DNA from: Mariniphaga sp040772505
GTDB lineage: Bacteria > Bacteroidota > Bacteroidia > Bacteroidales > Prolixibacteraceae
Reading direction: 5' to 3'
Assembly: GCA_040772505.1 (NCBI GenBank)
Contig: JAXGYA010000002.1
Location: forward strand, 124,001 to 188,000
DNA: 64,000 nt
The stretch's first letter is position 1; every line of letters starts with the position of its first letter. The notes beneath the pieces are model-generated. The model made no database searches. It was not told the origin of the DNA and was given only the letters and a program-made list of their open reading frames with translations. The position numbers were made by a program, and so were the translations under genes. Shown in pieces: positions 34,513 to 43,142 of the stretch.

Positions 34513-37461
34513 TCAAAAGCTATTGTTTATTAACCTCAAAGAGTTGGACCTGTGAAACAAAACATCTGCAGGAATTTCTTCCTCCTCTATTCCCGGACCT
34601 TTCCAACTAACAGTATTAAATTTCTTTGCACCCAACTGAAAATATTTTTCCATGATTTCATATTTCCCTTTCCGCAAGGCGATAGTTTTGGATCCACCAC
34701 GCATGAATTCCTTTCCATCAATATACAAAACACATTTGTCGTTCACTTTTATCGAAAAAGTATAAACTCCATCGCGAGGAATATCGATGTAGCCCCACCA
34801 TTCGTAAGCGATATAATCCTCCCTTTTTCGCTGCTCAATGGTGAAGTTCGGAAGTATTCCGGTTTCAACCGGAGTGAATTTATCCAACTCCTCCGGCTCC
34901 AATATGTGGATTTCAAAATACTTGTATCTCAATCCTTTTTTGAAATTTCCCGTGCCCTCAAAATTTTTATAATTTTCGAAATCCAGTTTTTTCACCTGAA
35001 TCGAAGTTGGTCTGCTTGGCAACACGTCTTCTTTAAACGAGGCAAAGCGGATTTCCGTGGTTTTATCGACTACTATGGCTTGAGTAAACAAGTCAGATTC
35101 TTTTGTTGGCCGCGAGCCATCTAAGGTGTAACGAATCTGAGCTTCCTTATCATCACATGCCAGCGAAACTTTAGCGGTCTCCAGAAAATTTTCATCCGAA
35201 GTAATGGCATACGGCAATTTTGCAGCCGCTTCATATTTTTCAGAAGCAGGACGATCTTCCTTTTTTGCTCCCCACTCTTTATTAGGAACTGAGCCCATTT
35301 CGAATACCAATTCTGAACCATTCAGAATGTCTTCGTGTGTAAACCACGATTTAGAAAGCGATTTCCCATTTAAAGTGGCCGATTGAATGTACTTGTTTTC
35401 ATGAGAAACGTGATTTGCCTTAACAACAAAATCCTTCCCGTTTTCAAGGTGGATGGTGGCTTTGTCGAAAATTGGTGTTCCGATAATGTATTCGGGCGTA
35501 CCCGGACAAACCTGATAAAAACCCAGAGCGCTTAGAATATACCAGGCCGACATTTGCCCGCAATCCTCATTTCCACTCAAACCATCCGGTTTGTCATCGT
35601 ACATGGTATCAAGAATTTCATGCACAATCGCCTGAGTTTTCCATGGAACACCGGCATAATTATAAAGATAAGCCATGTGGTGACTGGGTTCATTTCCGTG
35701 CGCATATTGCCCGATCAATCCGGTTGCATCAATTGCAGTTTCGTCGTGCTCCGATTGTTTGGTAAAAAGTGTATCCATCCAGGCAATAAATTTCTCGTCT
35801 CCGCCAATCAAATCAATCAAGCCATTCACATCATGCGGTGCAAACAAGCTGTATTGGTAGGAATTCCCCTCCACAAAATGTTCGCTTCCTTCGGTAGGAT
35901 CGAAAGGCGAAACCCAATTGCGGTCGCTGTTTATGGGCCGCATAAAACCGATAGAGGCATCATACATGTTTCTGTAGGACTGCGCACGGTAAATGAAATC
36001 ATTATAATCTTCCTTTTTATTTAAGAGCCTTGCCATTTGCGCCACGCTCCAGTCGTTGTAGGCATATTCCATCACCATCGAAACTGAACCGCCCACTTTA
36101 TCGGCTGGAATAAATCCGAGGTTGCTATAATATTGAATATTCTCAACCCTCTTTTTCATGGCTTCAAAAGCCAGTTCTGCATCAAAATCCCTGATTCCTT
36201 TTTCGTATCCGTCAAGAATCACCGAATGTGTGTGGTAGCCAATCATCACCCCCGTATAATTTCCGGCCAGCTCCCATTGGGGCAATCGGCCTCCCACTTT
36301 GTACATTTCAAGAAATGTTTTGATAAATTCCTGATACCGCACGGGATCGATGATGGTGAAAAGCGGCAGGTGGGCACGAAAGGTATCCCACAACGAAAAA
36401 ACCGTATAATTGTCAAACCCTTCGGCCACATGAATCTTATGATCCACTCCACGGTATCTTTTGTCCACATCTTCAAAAACATTTGGGGCAATGGCCGTGT
36501 GGTAAAGCCCGGTGTAAAAAATACGCCGTTGTCTTTCCGTTCCACCTTCCACGTCTATTTTCGACAAGAAAGTATTCCACTCTTGCTTTGCATTTTTCGC
36601 AATTTTTTCAAAATCCCATGCCGTATTTTCAGCTTCAAGGTTTTTCCTGGCACCATCAACATCTACTGCCGAAATGCCGATCTTCACCATAATTTGTTCG
36701 TTTTCCTTCGTATTAAATTGAAAGAACGATCTTATATTTTGCCCTTCAGCTCTGTTTATCCCTTCTGTCAATGTGTCATTCAACGCAATTCCATACGAAT
36801 GGAAAGGTTTTGAAAATTTTGCATAGAAATACACATACTGATCCTTCGCCCACCTTTTGGAACGACGCAATCCGGCAACTTCCGTATCACTTATTATTTC
36901 AAGGTTCGATTCAATTACATGATCGCGGTTTTTAATGTCCAGAATGATGTTTGATTTATCGGACGCCGGAAAAGTATAGCGGTGAAAACCGGTTCGTGTT
37001 GTCGCAGTCAGCTCGGCTTTAATCTGATGATCGTCTAACAGCACACTGTAATATCCGGGCGAAGCATATTCGTTGCTGTGACTAAAAGGCGAGCGATAAC
37101 CGCTTTTTGGATCATCTTCTTCGCCGGGCAAAAGCTGCACTTCGCCTACCGTAGGCATCAGCAACACATCGCAATATTCAGGTGCACCCGTTCCGCTCAG
37201 GTGCGTTTGACTGAAACCCATGATGGTTTTATCTGAATAGTGGTAACCAGACGAGCCGTCCCAGTCTTCCCAGCGCGTATCGGGGCTGATTTGTACCATC
37301 CCGAACGGAACGGTAGCGCCGGGAAATGTATGCCCATGTCCGCCGGTGCCGATCATAGGATCCACCCAAATGGTATAATCCGTTGTGTTATTATTTGTGC
37401 AACTTATTGCCATTAAAAAACATAGCAGAAGTGTGAAATTTCTTATTAAGCTCATAATCAT
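34513..37461 (-). CDS. GH92 alpha-mannosidase lipoprotein with CHB_HEX_C and PA14-like domains
   Basis: The ATG at 37461 begins a lipoprotein leader (LLLCFLMAISC); a GTG at 37485 abutting the CPBP stop is less likely. The mature protein opens with VDPMIGTGGHGHTFPGATVP, the GH92 start, and has SLWDTFRAHLPL, YNYAGVPWKTQ and the NEDCGQMSAWYILSALGFY block with acidic catalytic residues. GH92 enzymes are calcium-dependent exo-alpha-mannosidases that remove 1,2-, 1,3- or other alpha-linked mannose from N-glycans or yeast mannan. After the catalytic part come a chitobiase C-terminal-type domain (AQIRYTLDGSRPTKESD) and a PA14-like sugar-binding domain (GVYTFSIKVNDKCVLYIDGK). About 982 residues, longer than usual because of these modules. 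Likely outer-membrane anchored. Confidence 0.93.
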   Translation of the reverse strand: MIMSLIRNFTLLLCFLMAISCTNNNTTDYTIWVDPMIGTGGHGHTFPGATVPFGMVQISPDTRWEDWDGSSGYHYSDKTIMGFSQTHLSGTGAPEYCDVLLMPTVGEVQLLPGEEDDPKSGYRSPFSHSNEYASPGYYSVLLDDHQIKAELTATTRTGFHRYTFPASDKSNIILDIKNRDHVIESNLEIISDTEVAGLRRSKRWAKDQYVYFYAKFSKPFHSYGIALNDTLTEGINRAEGQNIRSFFQFNTKENEQIMVKIGISAVDVDGARKNLEAENTAWDFEKIAKNAKQEWNTFLSKIDVEGGTERQRRIFYTGLYHTAIAPNVFEDVDKRYRGVDHKIHVAEGFDNYTVFSLWDTFRAHLPLFTIIDPVRYQEFIKTFLEMYKVGGRLPQWELAGNYTGVMIGYHTHSVILDGYEKGIRDFDAELAFEAMKKRVENIQYYSNLGFIPADKVGGSVSMVMEYAYNDWSVAQMARLLNKKEDYNDFIYRAQSYRNMYDASIGFMRPINSDRNWVSPFDPTEGSEHFVEGNSYQYSLFAPHDVNGLIDLIGGDEKFIAWMDTLFTKQSEHDETAIDATGLIGQYAHGNEPSHHMAYLYNYAGVPWKTQAIVHEILDTMYDDKPDGLSGNEDCGQMSAWYILSALGFYQVCPGTPEYIIGTPIFDKATIHLENGKDFVVKANHVSHENKYIQSATLNGKSLSKSWFTHEDILNGSELVFEMGSVPNKEWGAKKEDRPASEKYEAAAKLPYAITSDENFLETAKVSLACDDKEAQIRYTLDGSRPTKESDLFTQAIVVDKTTEIRFASFKEDVLPSRPTSIQVKKLDFENYKNFEGTGNFKKGLRYKYFEIHILEPEELDKFTPVETGILPNFTIEQRKREDYIAYEWWGYIDIPRDGVYTFSIKVNDKCVLYIDGKEFMRGGSKTIALRKGKYEIMEKYFQLGAKKFNTVSWKGPGIEEEEIPADVLFHRSNSLRLINNSF

Positions 37462-37485
37462 TCGATTAATTGTTTTTTTTGTCAC

Positions 37486-38466
37486 TTAACCTACAAGAAC
37501 CAACTTCCAAATCCAGTCAACTAATGTGTGGGTAAGAATAGCTGCCAGTAAATTATTGCCGCTCTTCTTGTAAGCCCAACCATATCCTAACCCTGCAAGG
37601 GTGGCCAGAAAAACATAGGTCATTTGCATGTTCAATCCGCTAATGTTGTTCCAGTGCATCAATCCAAAGGCAAGGGAAGATACTGCCATTGGCACCCATT
37701 TTTTTGTAGAAACCCGTTCGAGCCCTCTCAACAGCAAACCCCGGAAAAACAGTTCTTCGGGCAATGCAACGGTTAGGAAAAGTCCGATAAAATGAATAGC
37801 TGATTTTTGTATATTAAAGGTATCCGGAATGGCGAAAGTCAAAAACCCGGTAATAATTCCGGGTGGAATTGCCACCACCATAATCATGATTAAGGCTAAC
37901 AGGGCGATATACAGATCTTTGAATTTCGGAACAAGGTTTATTCCGATTTCAGCATCCCGATAACCATACCAGCCAATAATGGCAATCACCGATATACTTA
38001 TCGACCACCAGGTATAATTAAGAGACGGATGCAGCTCCATCGACCAGCGAAGGTCAAAAGGTATCCAAAGAATGAGCCAAAGCGCCATGTCCGTCCACCC
38101 GAAAGTTGAATCTGTTTTGTTCAAGAATTTCAGCGAAGCCAATACCGCAAAAACAGTAAAGGCAAAAATCGTGGTAACGTAGGGATCGAAAGTTAAGGTC
38201 ACTAATCCGGGTAGGGCAAAAAGCAAGGTAAATGCCCCAACCACATAGTAAATTGAATTCTCATCGCTTCTCAGCCAGTCCTTAAATTGTTGCGAAGCTT
38301 TCGGCGAACCTAAGGCCAGCAGAAATCCAAAAATGGGCGCAGTACTAACCACCATCCCTATAGTTGACAAAGCAGTACTTTTTGAAGAGGACGCCAACAC
38401 AACATAAATTAAAGACACACCGATCAATGACCAAATAATCCAAATGGCAACAAAACGTTTTTTCAT
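37486..38466 (-). CDS. CPBP-family intramembrane metalloprotease (Abi/CAAX type)
   Basis: The ATG at 38466 (MKKRFVAIWIIWSLIGVSL) starts a membrane protein of about 326 residues with eight or so hydrophobic segments. The protease motifs are LPEELFFRGLLLRG (E-E-x3-R, motif 1), FGLMHWNN (motif 2 with F-x3-H) and ILTHTLVDWIW (motif 4 histidine). CPBP proteins cut peptides within the membrane; relatives process prenylated proteins, peptide pheromones or bacteriocin precursors, and the bacterial target here is unknown. The open frame continues in frame upstream for 39 codons into the tail of a GH38 mannosidase remnant, so the first start-like codon at 38583 is an artefact. The GH92 gene follows within 24 bases. 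Confidence 0.85.
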   Translation of the reverse strand: MKKRFVAIWIIWSLIGVSLIYVVLASSSKSTALSTIGMVVSTAPIFGFLLALGSPKASQQFKDWLRSDENSIYYVVGAFTLLFALPGLVTLTFDPYVTTIFAFTVFAVLASLKFLNKTDSTFGWTDMALWLILWIPFDLRWSMELHPSLNYTWWSISISVIAIIGWYGYRDAEIGINLVPKFKDLYIALLALIMIMVVAIPPGIITGFLTFAIPDTFNIQKSAIHFIGLFLTVALPEELFFRGLLLRGLERVSTKKWVPMAVSSLAFGLMHWNNISGLNMQMTYVFLATLAGLGYGWAYKKSGNNLLAAILTHTLVDWIWKLVLVG

Positions 38467-38700
38467 AACAAGTTCTTCTAAAAGATTTACTCCCGTGGCT
38501 ATGCCTGTATCGCGATCCAAACGTAAGGATTTTATTTCAAATGTTCGAAAACTCCCTTTCCATTTGCGCCCCAAAAAACGCAAATCGAGTGGAGCAGTAG
38601 TTGGAATTCCAAAAACTTCGACACATCTCAGAATAATATCATTACTGTCTTCCGCCTGTTTTATTGTCGTAATAATTATATTCGATTTATCAACTAAAAG
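38467..38700 (-). pseudogene. GH38 alpha-mannosidase, C-terminal tail remnant
   Basis: The frame without a start reads TIKQAEDSNDIILRCVEVFG, then GRKWKGSFRTFEIKSLRL and GVNLLEELV. This is the conserved C-terminal jelly-roll end of GH38 alpha-mannosidases (K-x-A-E-D-S-x-D-x-I-L-R, then F-x-x-x-E-I-K-T/S-L). The remainder of the roughly 1000-residue enzyme is absent: an IS1634-type remnant starts where the similarity ends, near 38700. The fragment is in frame with the CPBP gene without a stop in between. It shows that a GH38 mannosidase once sat next to the GH92 gene. Confidence 0.7.
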
Positions 38701-38991
38701 GAAAGAGGTTGATTTTTGTCTTTTTGTTCCATGATATCAGGAAAGGGAAAATTTTGTCTTCCATCTCTTTGACAATGGCGTAAGAGAACATGGAAAGCAA
38801 GACATGCCCGCGGGTTTGGGCTTCGTTGCGGTGATAGACAGGGCGTATCTGGATATTGTCGCTCTTGAAATCGCGGAACGCATGTGCAAATTTTTGTACT
38901 GCTGCCTGGCCTGTCGGTACTTGGTAAACAACAAGGTAGAAGTATACACCTTGCCGTTTTCACCTGTTGATTTGTATCTTTGCACATACAT
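38690..38991 (-). pseudogene. IS1634/IS4-type transposase, internally deleted remnant
   Basis: On the minus strand the ATG at 38991 starts MYVQRYKSTGENGKVYTSTL, the N terminus of an IS1634-like transposase. After about 30 codons the sequence continues, in another frame, with AFRDFKSDNIQIRPVYHRNE and RGHVLLSMFSYAIVKEMEDK, the C-terminal block around the DDE glutamate region, ending at 38690. The middle of the gene (over 400 codons in intact relatives) is missing. It abuts and slightly overlaps the GH38 tail, so it probably inserted into that gene. Confidence 0.7.
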
Positions 38992-39206
38992 GTCGTAAAG
39001 ATAATAATAGTTCCTACAAATGTTAAGGAACATGAAGCTTTTGGCTGACAGACAGAAGGTTGTATAAGTAAAATTCGTTGTTGAACTTAACCTCACTGGC
39101 GTTCGGTGGTTTTTTAGGCCACCGAAAACCAGTATCTTTGAGGCATTTAACCATTTAAATTTCATATTATGACAAATTTAAAAAAAGATTTGAACAGGAA
39201 ACGGTT

Positions 39207-40034
39207 TTGCGCAATTTAAGTGAAAAAACCCGCAAAAGTTACTGGTGGCACATTGCCGATTACAGTAATTTTTGCAAAAAAGACCCGGAACACACAGGGG
39301 TTGAAGAACTCAGGGCTTACTTCCAAAGTATGCTCACCGACGGGAACCACAAACCAGGCAGTGTTAAGATGGGGTATTTTGCCCTGCGGTTCCTTTTTAC
39401 TAACATTTACCACAAAGAGTGGGCAAAGGAATACCTTCCTACACCTAAAGTAGCCAAAACCCTTCCTATGGTTTTGTCGAAAGACGAAGTAACCGATGTG
39501 CTTGGAGCTATTGACAACTTCAAGCACCGCACCATCATTATGCTTATTTACTCCACCGGTGCCAGAGTTTCGGAAAGTGTCAACATTAAACTTACTGACA
39601 TTGACAGTAAACGTATGCAGATTAATATCCAGGAAGGTAAAGGGCTGAAACAACGCAAAGTGCCGTTATCACCGGTTTTGCTTTCTGTTCTGCGTGATTA
39701 TTACCGGCAGTACAAACCGGGGTATTACCTTTTTGAAGGGGCCGGAGGCAAAGGCACTCACCTTGGAGTATCGGCCGTTCGGGCTATTTGTATCAATGCG
39801 CGGCACCGTACGTTACACATTAAAAAGCCATACACCCCGCATACGTTCCGGCACAGCTTTGCCACGCACCACTTAGAGCAGGGTACCAACCTGCTGGTCA
39901 TTCAGCGGCTGATGGGTCATTCCGATTTAAGCAACACACTCAAATACCTCCATGTGCAGCAACTCAATACCGACCAGGTGGTAAACCCGCTGGACACATT
40001 GGAAAGATTGGAGGGGCTATGCAAAACCAAATAA
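39207..40034 (+). CDS. Tyrosine recombinase/integrase
   Basis: The 275-residue protein has an N-terminal SAM-like core-binding domain (SEKTRKSYWWHIADYSNF) and the catalytic domain with STGARVSE (R120), K145 in GKGLKQRK, HTFRH (H212, R215), LMGHSD (H238) and nucleophile Y247 in TLKYLHV. It cuts and rejoins DNA through a phosphotyrosine. The best original start is an ATG at 39169 (MTNLKKDL), but one base seems lost near 39191-39193, after which the true frame resumes as EQETVLRNLSEK; the present frame can only start at a TTG at 39207. It overlaps the IS91 transposase start, which implies a shared transcript. Confidence 0.85.
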   Translation: MRNLSEKTRKSYWWHIADYSNFCKKDPEHTGVEELRAYFQSMLTDGNHKPGSVKMGYFALRFLFTNIYHKEWAKEYLPTPKVAKTLPMVLSKDEVTDVLGAIDNFKHRTIIMLIYSTGARVSESVNIKLTDIDSKRMQINIQEGKGLKQRKVPLSPVLLSVLRDYYRQYKPGYYLFEGAGGKGTHLGVSAVRAICINARHRTLHIKKPYTPHTFRHSFATHHLEQGTNLLVIQRLMGHSDLSNTLKYLHVQQLNTDQVVNPLDTLERLEGLCKTK

Positions 40035-41152
40035 CCCTGGGGAGTTTACTGCGGGAATACGGGGGAAACTACATCAGCCGGAATAAGGTAACAAAAGAAC
40101 AGCGGAGCCTTATTCACCTGCTGTCGGCTTGCCGCACCGGGAGTCTTGGCAGCCATTTCGAGAAGTGCGACCATTGCAGCTATGTAGGCAAAGCAAACAA
40201 CAGCTGCCGTAACCGCCATTGCCCTTCATGCCAGCAAAAAGAAAAACTGGAATGGATGGGAAGCCGCATGAAAGAACTTTTGCCGGTTGGGTATTACCAT
40301 TTGGTGTTTACACTGCCGCATGAACTGAGCCCGCTCTGCCTGCAAAACAAAAAGGTAATGTACGGGCTACTTTTCAAGGCCGTTTCGCAAACGTTGCTCG
40401 AACTTACCCGTGACGTAAAGCACCTGGGTGCCGATACCGGACTGATTACCGTGCTTCACACCTGGGGGCAGAACATGAAGGAGCATCCCCACCTGCATTG
40501 TATTATGCCGGCAGGTGGCCTTAGTTTCGACCGGGAACACTGGGTGCATATCCCGGATAAAAACAACTTTTTCATTGCCGGGAAAGTGTTGGCCAAAAAG
40601 TTCAGGGGAAAGTTTCTGTATTTGCTAAAACAGGCCAGGGGAAAAGGGAAACTTGATTTTTATGGCAAACTGGCAGATATAAAAGGTCCGGTGCAGTTTG
40701 ACCGGTTTCTTTCGCCACTGTATCAAAAGGATTGGGTGGTAAATGTGCAGAAGCCTATGGGTAATCCTGAAAAGATACTGGAATACCTCTCGCGCTACGT
40801 GTTCCGCATTGCCATTACCGACCGCCGGATTTTGGAAGTGAAAGACGGGAAAGTGCGTTTTTCGTGGAAAGATTACCGCACAGGCAAGTTCCGGCAGATG
40901 AAACTCGATATAGATGAGTTCATTCGCCGGTTTCTGTTGCATGTGCTGCCAAAAGGTTTTTTCAAAGTGCGGTACTACGGTATTTTTTCGAGCCGTTACC
41001 GGAAGCAAAACATCGAAACGGCAAAGCAGCTCTTGGAAGAAGAAGCCGAAACCAAAAGAAGAAGAGGACATGGAAGATGGTCCGGTTTGGGAAAAGCAGG
41101 ACGTGGTATGGGGCGAAATCAAGGAACTGATAAAAAACGTCCGGCAACCTAA
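40019..41152 (+). CDS. IS91-family Y2 (HUH) transposase, C terminus frameshifted
   Basis: The 377-residue product has the N-terminal zinc-binding domain (C50, C53, C63, C68, C71 in FEKCDHCSYVGK and CRNRHCPSC), the HUH motif HPHLH at 156-160 and paired tyrosines Y256 and Y260 in LEYLSRYVFRIA. This is a rolling-circle transposase acting on single-stranded DNA. At 41051-41066 (an A/G-rich tract) the frame shifts: the present product ends in a basic tail (KRRRGHGRWSG), while another frame continues with EEEDMEDGPVWEKQDVVW and a CPVCKKGRL zinc knuckle to 41225. The catalytic core is intact, so residual function is possible. Confidence 0.85.
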   Translation: MQNQITLGSLLREYGGNYISRNKVTKEQRSLIHLLSACRTGSLGSHFEKCDHCSYVGKANNSCRNRHCPSCQQKEKLEWMGSRMKELLPVGYYHLVFTLPHELSPLCLQNKKVMYGLLFKAVSQTLLELTRDVKHLGADTGLITVLHTWGQNMKEHPHLHCIMPAGGLSFDREHWVHIPDKNNFFIAGKVLAKKFRGKFLYLLKQARGKGKLDFYGKLADIKGPVQFDRFLSPLYQKDWVVNVQKPMGNPEKILEYLSRYVFRIAITDRRILEVKDGKVRFSWKDYRTGKFRQMKLDIDEFIRRFLLHVLPKGFFKVRYYGIFSSRYRKQNIETAKQLLEEEAETKRRRGHGRWSGLGKAGRGMGRNQGTDKKRPAT

Positions 41153-41469
41153 CTGCCCGGTATGTAAAAAAGGGAGGTTGCACTTTGCCGGTTTGGTCAA
41201 AGATGTTCCGTGGGAACCCGGATAGCCGCCGAACCACAGAACGTTCTTTGAAAATATTGTACTACCAGTTTACCAGCTAAAAACTCACTGTTTCTGGCTG
41301 AACGGGAAAAAGTATGTTCGGTGGGAAAAGATAAACTGCACGGTTTCAGCTAAAAGAATGCAATGAGAAAAAAACTGAAAAAACAAGCATCGGAAAAAAC
41401 CGTTAAAACATAAGAGAAAACGTTAAATCCCCATAGTGTAAAGCTTTGAACAACAACGGTTAAGCCCAA

Positions 41470-41489
41470 CCTGCCTGCCGGCAGGCAGG
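41470..41489. repeat. 20-bp perfect palindrome
   Basis: CCTGCCTGCCGGCAGGCAGG is a perfect inverted repeat in the gene-free 41226-41654 stretch downstream of the IS91 transposase. A second hairpin, GCCCG-GTTAAACAA-CGGGC, lies at 41511-41529. Either could be part of the IS91 terminus or a dispersed REP-like sequence. Confidence 0.6.
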
Positions 41490-41543
41490 CACGAATTAAA
41501 ACACAATTGGGCCCGGTTAAACAACGGGCTGCCCCCAAAGAAA

Positions 41544-41576
41544 AGGCAGTAAGTATGCAAACCTACTGCCTTTTTT
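41544..41576 (+). terminator. Hairpin terminator at the IS91 3' end
   Basis: AGGCAGTA (41544-41551) pairs with TACTGCCT (41564-41571) over a 12-base loop, with a T-run to 41576. It may end the transposase transcript or be the terIS hairpin of the element. Confidence 0.65.
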
Positions 41577-41654
41577 CATGGCCCAACTGTGCCTTAATTC
41601 CTAAATTGTAAGAACAAGGAAAAGATTGCGTAGTATTTTCATTTTATTTCACTT

Positions 41655-42623
41655 TTAATTTCCTTCAAACCACCGAGCTTTATAAACGCGCATTTCAGGA
41701 AAACTTAAAAACCCTGAAGGATTATGAAACCGAACATGATAGGTCCACCAACTTTCTTCCGGCACGGTATATACAAATTGGCCTGATACATTTTGATTGA
41801 TGCTTTTCATGTTTTCCGCATCCGGGAATTTATCAATTTTACTAAATTCTTTGTTCTCCAAATCAAAAACCCATGCGCCGGTGTGCTCAGTGATGAAAAG
41901 CTTGTTCCCATCCGGAGCCATTTGCAGGTCGTGCCCGCTGATTCCCGGAATTTTCCATTCCTCAACCAAGCCAAGTTTCACTTCATTTTCCATTTTGTAT
42001 TTTCGCAAAACATCGTACCCGAGTGCAAACAATGATTCTCTTTTTGCATCCCAAACAACACCGTGTGCAGAATATAAACTATCTGAATACACTACCTCAT
42101 CCGGGTTTTTAATATCGAACATCATCAACTTGTTGCCTTTCTCGTGAGTTGAAGCAGCAGCTATGATTTTATTTCCGGGCAGCAATTCAATCGAATGGGC
42201 ATTAGGAACATCCGCATAAAAAACTACTTTTTTGTCGTGCCTGTTCACTATTGCAATGGCGCCCGAGGAAGACGAAACTAAGATTTGTTTTCCATTGTTC
42301 ACGGCTTTACAATCGTCAACGGAATTAAATTTTCTCGAACGATACTCCTCCGGCAAATCTTGCGCGAGGTGTGCATCCCAATTCCATATAATTTCCGGAA
42401 TACTATCTTTTGATTTTGCATAATCTACCAGCAACACTTTGCTATCACCACAAACTAAAATTAAATTTTCCATACCTGCATCCTTGGAAGAATTTGAAGG
42501 GCTGCATGAAATAAAACCGACCTGAAAGGTTAGGGTAACAAGTACGATTATCAAGAAATTAAAACCTGCTTGAACAGTATTGTTTTGTTTCATTTTATTA
42601 CGCATAATTGATTTTTTAATCAT
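41655..42623 (-). CDS. DUF6528-family beta-propeller lipoprotein
   Basis: The 322-residue protein has a long leader ending GFISC (Cys40). The mature part is a chain of strand pairs typical of a seven-bladed propeller: NLILVCGDSKVLLVDY, GKQILVSSSSGAIAIVN, PNAHSIELLPGNKIIAAAS, YSAHGVVWDAKRESLFALG, GHDLQMAPDGNKLFITEHTG and SGQFVYTVPEESWW. The repeated H-x-I/V/L-x-x-x-P/D elements point into the central channel and could bind a ligand or metal. The layout matches DUF6528, a family of unknown role common near glycan loci. It stands alone between the IS91 element and a repeat region. Confidence 0.7.
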   Translation of the reverse strand: MIKKSIMRNKMKQNNTVQAGFNFLIIVLVTLTFQVGFISCSPSNSSKDAGMENLILVCGDSKVLLVDYAKSKDSIPEIIWNWDAHLAQDLPEEYRSRKFNSVDDCKAVNNGKQILVSSSSGAIAIVNRHDKKVVFYADVPNAHSIELLPGNKIIAAASTHEKGNKLMMFDIKNPDEVVYSDSLYSAHGVVWDAKRESLFALGYDVLRKYKMENEVKLGLVEEWKIPGISGHDLQMAPDGNKLFITEHTGAWVFDLENKEFSKIDKFPDAENMKSINQNVSGQFVYTVPEESWWTYHVRFHNPSGFLSFPEMRVYKARWFEGN

Positions 42624-42680
42624 TTCAAAACAGTCTTTAATCTGATTACATAATTACCAATATTATCTCGATCTATGATT

Positions 42681-42860
42681 TGGCAAGATACATGAATAAG
42701 CTGTAAACAGGCACGATGAATCGTTCGAATTACAAATTATTGTCGTCGAGTTAGTGAATTTATTGGTTTGTTGCTATTTGACGTTGTCAGGAGCTTCGCA
42801 CGCTGACAAGTCAAAGCTGCCAACCAACCTGACAGCGTTCTTGAACCTGTCAGCGTTAAC
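42681..42860 (+). repeat. Direct repeat, copy A
   Basis: This 180-base segment recurs with few differences at 42936-43127. The core from about 42733 to 42860 is nearly identical and contains TTGTCAG (42784-42790) facing CTGACAA (42803-42809), and CTGACAG facing CTGTCAG close to the end. Together the copies fill most of the gene-free gap between the DUF6528 gene and the truncated hydrolase. Confidence 0.85.
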
Positions 42861-42935
42861 ACAATAGACGGAACTCATTTCAATAACTTTTCAATCTGAC
42901 TTTATAGTTTTTTTATACTATTTTCATTAGCAGTT

Positions 42936-43127
42936 TGCCAAGATACATGAATATAATGTAAGACGCAATCCCAATCCGCACGATGAATTGTTCGTATTCC
43001 AAATTATTGTCGTCGAGTTAGTGAATTTATTGGTTTGTTGCTATTTGACGTTGTCAGGAGCTTCGCACGCTGACAAGTCAGAGCTGCCAACCAACCTGAC
43101 AGCGTTTTTGAACCTGTCAGCGTTAAC
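42936..43127 (+). repeat. Direct repeat, copy B
   Basis: Second copy of the 42681-42860 segment. It keeps the TTGTCAG...CTGACAA hairpin and ends in the same CGTTAAC; the outer 50 bases are more divergent. It stops 16 bases before the hydrolase remnant's stop codon, so its hairpins might act as a transcription end. Confidence 0.85.
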
Positions 43128-43142
43128 TATACGAATATTGCA

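Larger units (their letters stand above)
39169..41576. mobile_element. IS91-family element with accessory tyrosine recombinase
   Basis: A tyrosine recombinase gene overlaps an IS91-type Y2 transposase gene by 16 bases, a paired arrangement seen in some Bacteroidota IS91 elements. The 3' flank up to 41576 holds several hairpins, as expected for a rolling-circle terminus. Exact ends and target (GTTC/CTTG-like) were not identified. Both genes carry a frameshift near one end, so mobility is doubtful. Confidence 0.6.

Noticed and set aside
38467..38583. Extended N terminus of the CPBP protease
   Set aside because: The extra codons match the GH38 mannosidase C terminus rather than a CPBP leader, so the start was set at 38466.
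39000..39168. tRNA-linked integration site next to the tyrosine recombinase
   Set aside because: No tRNA-like sequence or direct repeat pair was seen; the recombinase belongs to the IS91 element.
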